From Clostridia bacterium (GTDB taxonomy: Bacteria; Bacillota; Clostridia; UBA1381): 64,000 bases of DNA. How positions within the stretch are numbered: position 1 is the first letter of the stretch; each line of letters opens with the position of its first letter. Positions 8,981 through 18,420 of this stretch are shown here, piece by piece. Made by a program: the position numbers and the translations under genes. The notes beneath the pieces were generated by a model that saw only the letters and a program-made list of their open reading frames with translations, was not told the DNA's origin and did no database searches. Where the stretch lies: positions 16,245 to 80,244 of the forward strand of contig JAGBHE010000024.1 in NCBI GenBank assembly GCA_017935675.1. The letters are read 5' to 3'.

Positions 8981-10240
8981 ATGGAAAAACCGGAATTACT
9001 GGCTCCCGGAGGAAGCCTTGAAAAGCTGAAAACCGCAGTCATGTACGGTGCGGACGCCGTTTATGTGGGAGGCGAGGCGTTTTCCCTGCGGACCGCGGCG
9101 GAAAACTTCTCAACAGATGAATTAAAGGAAGGTCTTGACTTCGCTCATACACGCGGGAAAAAGGTTTATCTTACGGCAAACATTCTTCCGCATAATAAGG
9201 ATTTGGAAGCATTTTCAGAATACATTGATGAAATATCACCCCTCGGCTTTGACGGAATTCTCGTTTCAGACCCCGGGATGCTTGATATAGTCCGCAGAAA
9301 AGCTCCGGAGCTTCCAATCCATATAAGCACACAGGCAAACAACATAAACTACGGCTCCGCTCTTTTCTGGAAAGGTGCCGGAGCATCAAGAGTCGTTCTT
9401 GCAAGAGAGCTCTCTCTTGAAGAAATAGCGCAGATACATGAAAAAACAGACGGGCTTGAACTTGAAGCTTTTGTTCACGGAGCAATGTGCATTTCATATT
9501 CGGGACGCTGCCTGCTTTCAAATTACATGACCGGCAGAGATTCAAATCAAGGCTCTTGCGCTCACCCGTGCCGCTGGAATTACACGCTTATGGAACAAAC
9601 ACGTCCGGGAGAATTTTTTGATATTTTTGAGAACGAGCGCGGAAGCTTTATTTTCAACTCAAAGGATTTGTGTATGATTGCTCATATTCCCGAGCTTGTA
9701 AAAAGCGGAATAACAAGCTTTAAAATTGAAGGCAGAGTTAAAACAGAATTTTACGTTGCAACCGTTGTCGGGGCATACAGGCGTGAAATTGATAAATATT
9801 TTGAAAATCCCGAGGGCTACAGTTTTGACGGCTCAGAGCTTCGGGAGCTTCTTAAGGTAAGCCACCGTCCGTACTCAACAGGCTTTTGCTTAGGCAAGCC
9901 GGACAGCTCCGGGCAGGTTTATACCTCAAGCTCTTATATACGTCATTACGACTTAATAGGTATTGTTACGGATTATGACGAGGAAACGGGAATTATGACC
10001 GTTTCTCAGAGGAACAGATTCTTTACCGGTGAGGAGCTTGAAATCATTTCCCCCGGCAGACCCTTCTTTACTCAAATTGCAAAAGAAATGAAAAATGCTG
10101 ACGGAGAGACAATAAACGTTGCTCCGCACGCTGCAATGACTGTTACGATGAAAGCAGACCGTCCCGTAGTTAAGGGCTCAATGCTCCGAAGGGGACGTCT
10201 GCCGGACGATTGGGAGGTTGAATTAAAAAATGTACTGTAA
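8981..10240 (+). CDS. U32 family protein, probable tRNA 5-hydroxyuridine synthase subunit (TrhP/YrrO-like)
   Basis: A 419-residue U32 family protein starting MEKPELLAPGGSLEKLKTA, with the family signature AFVHGAMCISYSGRCLLSNY and the four-cysteine set continued by QGSCAHPCRWNY (about residues 165-205). Next to an YrrM-like methyltransferase it most resembles Bacillus YrrO/TrhP2, which with YrrN makes 5-hydroxyuridine at tRNA position 34 using prephenate. Only one U32 gene is present here, while Bacillus has two, so this protein may act alone as in E. coli TrhP. Older annotations call it a collagenase-like peptidase, which is probably wrong. Confidence 0.82.
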   Translation: MEKPELLAPGGSLEKLKTAVMYGADAVYVGGEAFSLRTAAENFSTDELKEGLDFAHTRGKKVYLTANILPHNKDLEAFSEYIDEISPLGFDGILVSDPGMLDIVRRKAPELPIHISTQANNINYGSALFWKGAGASRVVLARELSLEEIAQIHEKTDGLELEAFVHGAMCISYSGRCLLSNYMTGRDSNQGSCAHPCRWNYTLMEQTRPGEFFDIFENERGSFIFNSKDLCMIAHIPELVKSGITSFKIEGRVKTEFYVATVVGAYRREIDKYFENPEGYSFDGSELRELLKVSHRPYSTGFCLGKPDSSGQVYTSSSYIRHYDLIGIVTDYDEETGIMTVSQRNRFFTGEELEIISPGRPFFTQIAKEMKNADGETINVAPHAAMTVTMKADRPVVKGSMLRRGRLPDDWEVELKNVL

Positions 10241-11126
10241 AAAATGTGGGAAAAAGCTTTCAGATTCTGCCCGTTTTTGTGACAGATGCGGACAGCCCTC
10301 CGGAACAGCGCCGAAAAAAACACAGCGCCCGGCAGCTCCGCAAAACAGAACTCAAACACTAAGCAAACGTCAGCAGGACAGCTATGACCGATACAGAAAA
10401 AAACAGCTCCAAAAGGAAGCCGAGAAAAAGCGGCGCAGGAAAAGAACGAGAATAATCACAATATGGGTTATTTTAATTGCCCTGCTCGGCTCTGTCGGCG
10501 GCGGGCTTTACGCTTATTATTACACCATGAAAAATTCAGGCGGCGACTGGACAGGCGCCAACGCGTCAGCTTCTCCCGCCGATACGCAGCAGTCCTCCCC
10601 CCTCCCTTCCGCCTCTTCGGAAACGGCACAGGCAGCAGCCTCCGCCACAGCCTCCGCCGCACAAGATAACAGCGGCTGCGAAATATACATAGACAATGCA
10701 TACGGCTTCAAATGTCCATATCCGGCAAAGTTTGAAACAGGAACGCTTTCCAACAGAAACACAAGACTCAGCCTGAAAGACCCTGACGGGGACGGAGAAA
10801 TGCTCATAAGCTATGAAAAAATTTCCGAAACCCAGACTGCGGCAAATCTTATGCGCGATTACGTAAAAGGAATAGGCGTTTCGGCAGACTTTAACCGTGC
10901 CGGGGAAAACTGGTATGAGGTAGACTTTACGCGAAACGGGAAGGTAAACCACAGAAAAGCCGTAATCATTGAAAAAAACAAGTATGTGTACTTTGATTTT
11001 ACATATAATGAAAACACGGAGCATAAAAAGGTATATGATTCATATATCGATTATGCAGATGAATATCTTGATAATCAGTATACCGAAAAAGCCAAGGAAG
11101 ATGCAGCTGAGAAATCAGATGATTAA
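10230..11126 (+). CDS. Zinc-ribbon membrane protein of unknown function
   Basis: A 298-residue protein. An N-terminal zinc ribbon (CKKCGKKLSDSARFCDRCG, residues 3-21) is followed by a charged arginine/lysine-rich linker, a single membrane helix (about 75-95, IITIWVILIALLGSVGGGLY), a low-complexity Ser/Ala/Pro linker (about 108-145) and an extracytoplasmic domain of about 130 residues. That domain has the pattern of a PsbP/LpqN-like fold (YGFKCPYPAKFETG, DGDGEMLISYE), which is only a suggestion. The start overlaps the U32 gene by 11 bp. No function can be assigned; tethering of a cytoplasmic zinc ribbon to a surface sensor is one reading. Confidence 0.7.
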   Translation: MYCKKCGKKLSDSARFCDRCGQPSGTAPKKTQRPAAPQNRTQTLSKRQQDSYDRYRKKQLQKEAEKKRRRKRTRIITIWVILIALLGSVGGGLYAYYYTMKNSGGDWTGANASASPADTQQSSPLPSASSETAQAAASATASAAQDNSGCEIYIDNAYGFKCPYPAKFETGTLSNRNTRLSLKDPDGDGEMLISYEKISETQTAANLMRDYVKGIGVSADFNRAGENWYEVDFTRNGKVNHRKAVIIEKNKYVYFDFTYNENTEHKKVYDSYIDYADEYLDNQYTEKAKEDAAEKSDD

Positions 11127-11182
11127 GCTTTTTCTCCGAAAGCGTTTTACACAGTCCACTTAAAACGCAAAAATCTCCGGTT

Positions 11183-12550
11183 GTGGGCAGAAAGGTACTG
11201 AATTTTAAAATGATAAAGGTTTTCAAGCCGCATCTGACATATCTGCAGATAATAGCTCTCGGATTTCTTGCGGTTATATTAATCGGGAGTATTCTTCTTA
11301 CGCTGCCCATTTCCTCACGCAGCGGTGAAACGCCGTTTCTCGGCGCAATGTTCACCGCAACAAGCGCAACATGTGTAACCGGGCTTGTGATTTACGATAC
11401 CTACTCTCACTGGACCTTATTCGGTCAGCTTGTCATTCTTGCGATGATACAAATCGGCGGAATAGGCTTCATGACAATTATAGCAATGCTTTCCGTGTTC
11501 ATGAAAAGACGGATAAGCCTGCACGAACGCAGGCTTCTTATGGAATCCGCGGGAACAATCAGGATTGCCGGAGTTGTTAAGCTGGTGCGGCGTGTATTTT
11601 TCGGAACTTTTATATTTGAGGGAATAGGCGCACTTGTCCTGACTGTCAGATTTCTTCCCGAAATGGGATTGGCGCAGGCTTTCTACAATGCAGTTTTTCA
11701 TTCCGTATCAGCCTTCTGTAATGCCGGCTTTGATATTATGGGGAAATCAGCTCCGTTTTCCTCACTTACCGCGTACAAGCTTGACCCGGTTGTTAATATT
11801 ACCATAAGTATGCTTATAATAATGGGCGGTCTCGGATTTCTCGTTTGGAATGACTGCATACAGTCACGTTTTAATTTTAAAAAATATGAGCTTCATTCAA
11901 AGCTTGTATTTACAACTACACTGCTGCTTTTAGTTATCGGAACGGTTTTGTTCTTTTTCCTTGAGCGAAACGGAGAAATGGCAGGACTTACAGTGCCGCA
12001 GCGGCTGCTTGTGTCCTTTTTCCAATCGGTAACACCCAGAACCGCAGGCTACAATACAATTGATATAAATAAGCTTTCGGACAGTGGAAAGGTTCTCACA
12101 ACGATTCTTATGTTTATCGGCGGCAGTCCCGGCTCTACGGCAGGAGGAATTAAAACCACTACATTTTTAGTCCTCATTCTCGGAGCGGTTTCCGCTTCAA
12201 GGCATACACCGAGTATAAACGTTTTCAGACGCCGTCTTGACGAGCATATAGTAAAACGCGCCAGTGCGATTTTTACGATTTATGTTTCCGTAGTGCTTGC
12301 TGCTCTTATGATAATATGCGAGCTGGAGCCTTTTGATGCGGAAAAAATATTATTTGAGGTCGTATCGGCAATCGGAACTGTTGGGCTTTCAATGGGAATA
12401 ACGCCGCAGCTTTGTACAGCCTCCCGAATTATACTGATGATTCTTATGTTCGGAGGACGTGTCGGGGGTCTTACGCTTATGCTGGTGCTGGCAGAAAAGC
12501 GGATAAATATACCGCTTGACAGGCCATATGAAAAAATTCTGATAGGTTAA
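11183..12550 (+). CDS. ktrB: TrkH/KtrB family potassium transporter, pore subunit
   Basis: A membrane protein of 455 residues (GTG at 11183) or 446 (ATG at 11210); neither start has an ideal ribosome site, and the in-frame ATG, with AGAAAGG about 15 bp upstream, is equally possible. The four pore loops each show the selectivity glycine: TSATCVTGLVIYDT, SAFCNAGFD, TPRTAGYNTID and AIGTVGLSMG. The GGSPGSTAGGIKTTT segment is typical of TrkH/KtrB. It takes up K+ with Na+ or H+ and works with the adjacent KtrA regulator, which starts 10 bp downstream. Confidence 0.92.
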   Translation: MGRKVLNFKMIKVFKPHLTYLQIIALGFLAVILIGSILLTLPISSRSGETPFLGAMFTATSATCVTGLVIYDTYSHWTLFGQLVILAMIQIGGIGFMTIIAMLSVFMKRRISLHERRLLMESAGTIRIAGVVKLVRRVFFGTFIFEGIGALVLTVRFLPEMGLAQAFYNAVFHSVSAFCNAGFDIMGKSAPFSSLTAYKLDPVVNITISMLIIMGGLGFLVWNDCIQSRFNFKKYELHSKLVFTTTLLLLVIGTVLFFFLERNGEMAGLTVPQRLLVSFFQSVTPRTAGYNTIDINKLSDSGKVLTTILMFIGGSPGSTAGGIKTTTFLVLILGAVSASRHTPSINVFRRRLDEHIVKRASAIFTIYVSVVLAALMIICELEPFDAEKILFEVVSAIGTVGLSMGITPQLCTASRIILMILMFGGRVGGLTLMLVLAEKRINIPLDRPYEKILIG

Positions 12551-12560
12551 GGTGAGAAAT

Positions 12561-13232
12561 ATGAAATCTATTCTTGTAATCGGAGTCGGCAGATTCGGAA
12601 AGCATCTTGCAAAAAAGCTTATTGAGCTTGGAAACGATGTCATGGTTGTTGATAAGGATGAAGAAACCATTGAACGTCTCAACTATGTTTTTACCGATTC
12701 CTATATCGGTGACTGCCGCAACGAAGGCGTTATCCGTTCTCTCGGCGTCAATAACTTTGATATATGCTTTGTCGCGGTAGATCAAGATTTTCAGGCTTCA
12801 TTGGAAATAACCTCCCTGCTTAAGGAATTCGGCGCAAAATATGTGGTTTCCAATGCAAACCGCGACAGGCAGGCTGATTTTCTCAGGAAAATCGGTGCAG
12901 ACGACGTTATTTATCCCGAGCGGGAGATAGCCGAAAAAACAGCCATCAAATACAATGCAAACAACATATTCGACTTCATTCAGCTGACAGATGAATACTC
13001 AATATACGAAATACCCATCCTTGATGACTGGGCGGGACAAGCGATAAATGATATAAACGTGCGGAATAAATATCATGTTAATATAATAGCGGTAAAAAAC
13101 GGAGACGAGCTTAATCCGATTCCGGGTGCGTCATATGTATTCAAACCCGATGATCACATTGTAATAATCGGTAAAAGCTCAGATGTACTGAAAATGACAT
13201 CAAAAAACAGCAAAAAATATTCAGAACAATAA
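12561..13232 (+). CDS. ktrA: Potassium uptake regulatory subunit KtrA (TrkA family)
   Basis: A 223-residue cytoplasmic ring-forming RCK protein. The Rossmann nucleotide loop is VIGVGRFGKHLAK and the acidic ribose-binding strand is MVVDKDEE; FCVAVDQ-type strands and YVVSNANRDRQ follow, and a TrkA-C domain occupies about residues 138-215. Nucleotide binding gates the KtrB pore. The ATG at 12561 is preferred over an upstream GTG because AAGGTGAG sits just before it. It is the last gene of the run, as a fresh promoter follows. Confidence 0.92.
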   Translation: MKSILVIGVGRFGKHLAKKLIELGNDVMVVDKDEETIERLNYVFTDSYIGDCRNEGVIRSLGVNNFDICFVAVDQDFQASLEITSLLKEFGAKYVVSNANRDRQADFLRKIGADDVIYPEREIAEKTAIKYNANNIFDFIQLTDEYSIYEIPILDDWAGQAINDINVRNKYHVNIIAVKNGDELNPIPGASYVFKPDDHIVIIGKSSDVLKMTSKNSKKYSEQ

Positions 13233-13248
13233 AAAAATTTATTTCCTG

Positions 13249-13277
13249 TTGATTTTTCAGCGGAAATATAGTAAAAT
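13249..13277 (+). promoter_or_regulatory. Sigma-A promoter of the lipoprotein gene
   Basis: TTGATT, a 17-bp spacer and TAAAAT, 32 bp before the ATG of the lipoprotein gene. It lies just after the ktrA stop, so the lipoprotein gene is probably transcribed on its own. Confidence 0.7.
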
Positions 13278-13309
13278 AGTATAGTATGATTATATGGAGG
13301 TTAATTAAT

Positions 13310-13843
13310 ATGAAAAAAATAATATGTATTTCAGGAATAGTGCTTGCACTCACTGCCGCAGGCTGCTCATTTTCAAAGCAGGACGCTCAAGTAACAGAAA
13401 CACCGGCTCCTACAATTCCCGCCAAAATTGCCGAGCAGGCAGCCGGAGAAGCACAGACGGTTGAAACTGCTGAGCTTGAAGATAATGAGCTTTCCGAAAA
13501 GATAAAAAATGTGAATAAAAATGCCGGTATCAGCACTTCTGTAAATCCGGGAATGAAAATGCTGAGCATTGATCTCCCTATTGAAGCAGAGGACGAAAAG
13601 CTCCCTGCTGAATTTATCGGTCAGGTTGAGCGCATTGTTGAATCTGCCGGGCTCCGGGAAAACAAAGATTTCGATTATTTTTATTTTTGCACGGGAGCAG
13701 ATAACAAGGTTTATATCAGTGCTTCTTTTAACCGTACCGACAACGGTCTTGTTCTCGACAAGCTGAACGCCGTTGAAGATACCTACTCAGCAGGCACCTC
13801 AGCCGCTGCGGCAAAATCAAAGCTTTTTAAAGCAGCACAATAA
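13310..13843 (+). CDS. Small secreted lipoprotein, unknown function
   Basis: A 177-residue protein with a lipoprotein signal peptide: MKKIICISGIVLALTAAGCSF, giving a lipobox LTAAGC with the cysteine at residue 19. A Pro/Ala/Glu-rich linker leads to a domain of about 100 residues with KMLSIDLPIEAEDEKLP and a tyrosine/phenylalanine-rich strand. I do not recognise the domain. The ATG at 13310 follows TGGAGG at a proper distance; a longer reading would run into the promoter. The gene has its own promoter and terminator and is therefore monocistronic. Confidence 0.75.
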   Translation: MKKIICISGIVLALTAAGCSFSKQDAQVTETPAPTIPAKIAEQAAGEAQTVETAELEDNELSEKIKNVNKNAGISTSVNPGMKMLSIDLPIEAEDEKLPAEFIGQVERIVESAGLRENKDFDYFYFCTGADNKVYISASFNRTDNGLVLDKLNAVEDTYSAGTSAAAAKSKLFKAAQ

Positions 13844-13858
13844 AAATTCACGAAAAAA

Positions 13859-13905
13859 ACCGACCCCAAAAAGTCAGACCTGACGATTGGGAGGTCGGTT
13901 TTTTT
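13859..13905. terminator. Rho-independent terminator, probably bidirectional
   Basis: A stem of ACCGACC and GGTCGGT around a 27-base loop, followed by a run of T on the + strand and preceded by a run of A. It lies between the convergent lipoprotein (+) and MATE (-) genes. Confidence 0.75.
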
Positions 13906-13911
13906 ATGTCA

Positions 13912-15285
13912 TTATTCCGTAACCTGTCTTGTAAGGCTGTGAATCCATTTATCATTTCTGTAGCGGAACATACAGATAATAACCTTCAAAATCTCGTCAC
14001 TCTTCATAAGAGCAAGCACTACCGGTACAGGCCATTTCAGCCTTGAAGCAATAAAGGATGACGGAAGGGCAACCATCCAGATACAAATCACCTCTGTTAT
14101 AAGGCAAAAAGATGTATCTCCGCTTCCCCGAAGCACTCCCATTATATTTATCGCCGAAAAGGAAACGAAAATTGTGATAAAGGCCATAACATTGATAAGC
14201 TCTCCGGCAAGCTCAATTGTTTCCGCCGGGAAATCATAAAAATTAAGCATCGGGCGTTTGATAAGCAAGATTATGCCGCAGGCTGCAAAGCCTAAAACGA
14301 CGGCAAGAACATTAAGGGTAACCGCCTGCATTTTTACAAAGCCGGAGTTTCCCTCCCCGATTGATTTCCCCACCATGACAGCAGATGCGTTTGCTACGCC
14401 GAACAGGACAATAGTTGAAAGCTGCTGTACAATACTTGTTATTGAGTTTGCGGCAACCGGGTCTCCCGCACTGTAGGCTATGTGTCCGAGTATTCCCGCC
14501 TGCACCGACATGCCAAGGGACCATGCAAGCTCAATAATAAATACCGGCGTACCATGCCGCAAAAGGTCTCCGGCAAGGAATCCGCATTTTGCAAAAAGGT
14601 CTCTCAGCCTGAACTTCAGCTTTTTATCAATAGCCAACACATAAACAACGGTTATGACAAACTCACTTATCCGCGCAATAAGCGTAGCGATCGCCGCACC
14701 TTCTATTCCAAGCGCCGGTGCGCCGAGATTTCCGAATATCAGCACCCAGTTAAGAAATACGTTCATGACAAAGGATACCAGGTTCACCACAACGGATATT
14801 TTTACTATTTCAACACTTCTGAGCGAGCACAGAAGTGTGTTCCCGGGCGCGAATATAAAATATGCAAATCCGATAATGCGCAGATATCTTACACCGGCAT
14901 CAATAATATCCGGATTTGAAGAATAAATCCTCATAACCTGATATGGAAATATCAGAACGGCTGTGCCGATAAGTATTCCGAATACAATCGCCGCCCGAAG
15001 CACAAGTGCGTATATTTTCTTAACAGCTGCCATATCATGCTTTCCGTAATACTGAGATGAAAGCACGCTTGACGCTCCCGAAAGCCCGAAGCATATCAAT
15101 GTAAGTATAAAAAAAGGCTGGTTAGCAAGGGAGGATGCGGAAAGAAAGTTTCCCGTGCTGTCAGCCTTACCCAGCATGAGAGTATCCATCATGCCTGTTG
15201 AAAGCGTGATAAGATTCTGCAGGGCTATAGGAATAGCAATTTTCAGTGTTGCCGCATAATACGCCTTATTTGTTATAACTTTCAT
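13912..15285 (-). CDS. MATE family efflux transporter
   Basis: A 457-residue protein with about twelve hydrophobic segments in two pseudo-repeats of six. The family pattern is seen at the N-terminus (IAIPIALQNLITLSTGMMDTLML) and again near residue 245 (IIELAWSLGMSVQAGILGH). MATE proteins export drugs or metabolites against Na+ or H+. The substrate cannot be told. The start has an AAGGAG ribosome site and a consensus promoter upstream; the 3' end meets the shared terminator. Confidence 0.88.
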   Translation of the reverse strand: MKVITNKAYYAATLKIAIPIALQNLITLSTGMMDTLMLGKADSTGNFLSASSLANQPFFILTLICFGLSGASSVLSSQYYGKHDMAAVKKIYALVLRAAIVFGILIGTAVLIFPYQVMRIYSSNPDIIDAGVRYLRIIGFAYFIFAPGNTLLCSLRSVEIVKISVVVNLVSFVMNVFLNWVLIFGNLGAPALGIEGAAIATLIARISEFVITVVYVLAIDKKLKFRLRDLFAKCGFLAGDLLRHGTPVFIIELAWSLGMSVQAGILGHIAYSAGDPVAANSITSIVQQLSTIVLFGVANASAVMVGKSIGEGNSGFVKMQAVTLNVLAVVLGFAACGIILLIKRPMLNFYDFPAETIELAGELINVMAFITIFVSFSAINIMGVLRGSGDTSFCLITEVICIWMVALPSSFIASRLKWPVPVVLALMKSDEILKVIICMFRYRNDKWIHSLTRQVTE

Positions 15286-15337
15286 TTTGAAAAATTCTCC
15301 TTCTGTCGTAAAACCTTGTCAAACAGCGTTAAGACAT

Positions 15338-15366
15338 ATTATACCACCAAAACATCAGTCTGTCAA
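15338..15366 (-). promoter_or_regulatory. Consensus sigma-A promoter of the MATE gene
   Basis: On the minus strand, TTGACA, 17 bp and TATAAT, a perfect match to consensus, about 50 bp before the MATE start codon. Confidence 0.8.
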
Positions 15367-15394
15367 CATAGAAATTTAATAAAATGCGAAAAAA

Positions 15395-15437
15395 ACACAA
15401 GGAGACGGTTCTCTTATGTTCAAGCGAACCGTCCCCG
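15395..15437. repeat. Dispersed ACACAAGG-type palindrome, copy 1
   Basis: Begins ACACAAGGAGACGGTT and contains the inverted repeat GACGGTT/AACCGTC (15404-15410 and 15427-15433). Related copies are at 19365, 21678 and 62564. On the minus strand the stem is followed within about ten bases by a T-run, so it may also end EamA transcription. Confidence 0.65.
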
Positions 15438-15443
15438 CGAGTT

Positions 15444-16340
15444 TTACTGTTTTATTCTTCCGGATACGCTAACGCATAAAATCGCTCCGAGTACAAACAG
15501 AAAAGCTGATATATGTTGAATTGTAAATATTTTTTCTCCGAGAAGAAGGGCTCCAAACAGGCTTGCGAACAGCGGTTCAAGAAATTTGACAATAAAGAGT
15601 CCCGACAAATTGTTTTTCTGCACAACCGAATACCACATACAATATCCTATTATAGAAGCAGCGCTAATATAGACAAAAATTGCACATGCATATGGTGTAA
15701 CCGTACCGATTCTTCCGCCGCACCCCAAACCGATTACCGTCAGTATAATGCCTCCGAGCAGCTGTGTATATCCTGTTGCCGCAACCGGATTGAGCTCAGC
15801 CGTCAGCTTTTTACAGCTTATGTTGGAAATCACCGTACAGAATGACGCAGCAATAATCAATCCTTCCCCCAAACCGAAGCTGAATTTCAGCGAATCGGTA
15901 TTCAACACCAAAATCCCCATCAATCCCAATCCTGCGCCTGCCGGCTTAACTATACTGAATTTATCCTCCTTAAAAAATAAAAAAGAGAAGCAAATAAAAA
16001 TCAGTACGCCAAGCTGCTTCAGCAGTGCTGTTTTTGAGCTGTCCGCAAGAGTAAGTCCGATGTATGTAAAGCTATAGTGCAAAACAACTGCAAACATACC
16101 CACAGAAATAATTCGAAGCCATTGTATTTTACTTTTCACTGAAATTGATTTAACTCTTACCGCGCAAAATGCGGTTATTGCAGCGCCGCATATCAAAAAT
16201 CGCGCTCCTGCAAACAGCAGCAGATTCGGGAAATACGCCGTATCGATTTCAAATGCTGAGTATCCGAGCTTGATAAACGGAAACAGTGAGCCCCACAACA
16301 GCATTACAATAACCGTTTTTATCAATTCCTTTTTATTCAC
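15444..16340 (-). CDS. EamA/DMT family transporter
   Basis: A 298-residue protein with ten hydrophobic helices in two EamA halves; the first starts VIVMLLWGSLFPFIKLGY and the second around FGLGEGLIIAASFCTV. These are drug/metabolite exporters; the substrate is unknown. The GTG at 16340 is chosen because GGAGG lies 6 bp upstream, giving an 8-bp overlap with the quinone oxidoreductase-like gene. It is third in an operon with two oxidoreductase genes. Confidence 0.82.
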   Translation of the reverse strand: MNKKELIKTVIVMLLWGSLFPFIKLGYSAFEIDTAYFPNLLLFAGARFLICGAAITAFCAVRVKSISVKSKIQWLRIISVGMFAVVLHYSFTYIGLTLADSSKTALLKQLGVLIFICFSFLFFKEDKFSIVKPAGAGLGLMGILVLNTDSLKFSFGLGEGLIIAASFCTVISNISCKKLTAELNPVAATGYTQLLGGIILTVIGLGCGGRIGTVTPYACAIFVYISAASIIGYCMWYSVVQKNNLSGLFIVKFLEPLFASLFGALLLGEKIFTIQHISAFLFVLGAILCVSVSGRIKQ

Positions 16341-17322
16341 CGCGAACCTCCAGCACAACCTTGCCTATATTCTCGCCGCGCTCTAAAATCATATGCGCCT
16401 CCATTGCCTGCTCAACAGGCAGAACCTTATAAACAGAAGGCTTCATCTCACCGCTTTCAAGCTTAGGCCAGACTTTTTCCACAAGCTCACCGAGCAGAGC
16501 GGATTTTTCTTCAGAGCTGCGCTTTCTCAGCATACTTCCCACAAGGTGCAGACCCTTGGTAAGCAGCGGACGCAACAATATATTTGTCTGTGTTCCCGCA
16601 AGCGTTGAAATTACAATCCAGTATCCACCCTCTGCCATATACGGCAGGCTCCTGCCGAGAGTTTCACCGCTGAGACAGTCCATAGACACATTAACCGCCG
16701 CGCCCTTTTCCTCCTCAGCCTTAAGGATTTCCGCAACATCCTCTTTATTGGAATTTATAACTATATCCGCGCCCAGCGGCTTTATTTTTTCCGCAATTTC
16801 ATCCGATAAAACCGATGTAATGACCCTGGCGCCGAATGCCTTTGCCATAGGAATTGCAACGCTTGCAAGTCCGCTTGCACCTGCGGGGATAAACGCTGTC
16901 TGACCGGCTTTTAAATGTCCCTCATAAAACAAATTCAGATATGATGTTGCGTAAGCCTCCGGAAGCGAAGCCGCTTCTGCAAAGGAAAGATTTTCAGGCA
17001 TGGGCATTACCATGCCGTACGGTGCACATACGTACTCCGCATAGCCCCCGCCGCCGAGAAGGGCACACACCTTATCGCCGATTTTAAATCCGCTTTTCCT
17101 TTGCGCCGTTTCTCCGAGCTGCTTTACCGTTCCTGCCACCTCAAACCCCATCCACTGCGGCCAGCCGGCGGGTGATGGATATGCTCCCTTTCTTTGCAGC
17201 AGATCGGCACGGTTTAAAGCCGCTGCATGAATTTCAATTAAAACCTCCTCCGGCTTAACAACCGGGTCAGACACCTCCGACCAAACAAGCTCCTGTTTTT
17301 CATTTACCAGCATTGCTTTCAT
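16333..17322 (-). CDS. Zinc-type alcohol dehydrogenase-like, quinone oxidoreductase family
   Basis: A 329-residue MDR superfamily protein. The N-terminal GroES-like part has AAALNRADLLQRKGAYPSP and MGFEVAGTV, features of the quinone oxidoreductase/PIG3 subgroup. The NAD(P) Rossmann part begins AFIPAGASGLASVAIPMAKA. No structural or catalytic zinc cysteine set is seen. It probably reduces a quinone or enone with NADPH. The start lies 2 bp after the Gfo/Idh/MocA gene and has a GGGAGG ribosome site, so the two are coupled. Confidence 0.85.
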   Translation of the reverse strand: MKAMLVNEKQELVWSEVSDPVVKPEEVLIEIHAAALNRADLLQRKGAYPSPAGWPQWMGFEVAGTVKQLGETAQRKSGFKIGDKVCALLGGGGYAEYVCAPYGMVMPMPENLSFAEAASLPEAYATSYLNLFYEGHLKAGQTAFIPAGASGLASVAIPMAKAFGARVITSVLSDEIAEKIKPLGADIVINSNKEDVAEILKAEEEKGAAVNVSMDCLSGETLGRSLPYMAEGGYWIVISTLAGTQTNILLRPLLTKGLHLVGSMLRKRSSEEKSALLGELVEKVWPKLESGEMKPSVYKVLPVEQAMEAHMILERGENIGKVVLEVRGE

Positions 17323-17324
17323 AA

Positions 17325-18308
17325 TTAAATTCCTCCCGTTATTTTATATAATACTTTTTGTACAAGATAATCATGCTCGTAGGTATACGGATTTTCCTTT
17401 GCTCCGATCACATAATCATAAAATTCCTGCATCATTTCATCATATCGGCAATCCTTTGGGATATCGGATATATCGATATTTTCCTTCATATCCTCATAGG
17501 AGTTGGTTGCTATTTCCGTATCGGAGTATGTCATTGCTATTTTGTTTTCTATCGGCATTATATTGATTGTGCCCTTACTGCCGGATACCATGAGCTGCCT
17601 CCTGCCCCAGCCGTTTACCTCTACAGATGATACAAATACCCTTGCCAAGGCTTTTTCATATTCAAGAACAGCTAAATTGTTATCCTCTAAATCCACGCCG
17701 TCAAGACCTGTATGCTTTAAAAACGATGTTATTTTAACAGGCTCTCCGAGGAGGTATACAATAAGGTCAACAAGATGACTTCCGAGAATATACATGATTC
17801 CGCCCTTAAAGTTTGTAAGCCATTCTTTATACTCCTTTGAATGATATGTGCTCATTTCGGCATTAACAGAATAAATTTCGCCCAATTTGCCGCTGCGTAC
17901 CGCTTCTATACACTTTTTTACAGCAGGATTATACCGGTACATATACCCAAGCTGAACAACAAGTTTTTTGGCCTTGGCAATGTCAAACACCTTCTTATAT
18001 TCTTCAAGCGTTCCGCTTGCCGGCTTATCCATATGTATATGCTTGCCTGCTTCGACACACATTACGGCGTACTTAGTAAGATTCCATACATCGCATTCGA
18101 TTAAAACAGCGTCGGACTTTTCAATTATTTCCTCAGTGCTCATACGCGGAAGCCCACTGTACGCCTTGCAGCCTCCGCGCTCTTTTACCCATTTTTCATT
18201 TTCCTCAGCATATCCCACAACCTCAAAAAACTCAGGAAATTTACGCACTGCCTCCATTTTCGCCCCGCCGTGATTATGTCCTATTCCTATTTGACCGATT
18301 TTTATCAT
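17325..18308 (-). CDS. Gfo/Idh/MocA family oxidoreductase
   Basis: A 327-residue NAD(P)-dependent oxidoreductase. The Rossmann fold begins KIGQIGIGHNHG, and the family's lysine motif is MDKPASGTLEEYKKV (about residues 94-108), followed by LGYMYRYNPAVKK. Members act on sugars, inositols and their derivatives; the substrate is not evident. The ATG at 18308 follows TTGGAG. It is first in the operon with the MDR oxidoreductase and EamA transporter and divergent from an AraC regulator, which may control it. Confidence 0.87.
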   Translation of the reverse strand: MIKIGQIGIGHNHGGAKMEAVRKFPEFFEVVGYAEENEKWVKERGGCKAYSGLPRMSTEEIIEKSDAVLIECDVWNLTKYAVMCVEAGKHIHMDKPASGTLEEYKKVFDIAKAKKLVVQLGYMYRYNPAVKKCIEAVRSGKLGEIYSVNAEMSTYHSKEYKEWLTNFKGGIMYILGSHLVDLIVYLLGEPVKITSFLKHTGLDGVDLEDNNLAVLEYEKALARVFVSSVEVNGWGRRQLMVSGSKGTINIMPIENKIAMTYSDTEIATNSYEDMKENIDISDIPKDCRYDEMMQEFYDYVIGAKENPYTYEHDYLVQKVLYKITGGI

Positions 18309-18420
18309 TATGCATTTCTCCAATCAAAGACCGCTTCGCAGTGAAATACTGCACTCAGCTCCGTAAATACTGTTTTCGTCAGCCCGGCGCAAAAAATATC
18401 TGTTTTATTTTCTCCATTAC

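Noticed and set aside
11142..11168. Hairpin GCGTTTTA/TAAAACGC after the zinc-ribbon gene
   Set aside because: It is followed by an A-run rather than T on the coding strand, so it is not a terminator for the + strand genes, and no minus-strand gene ends there.
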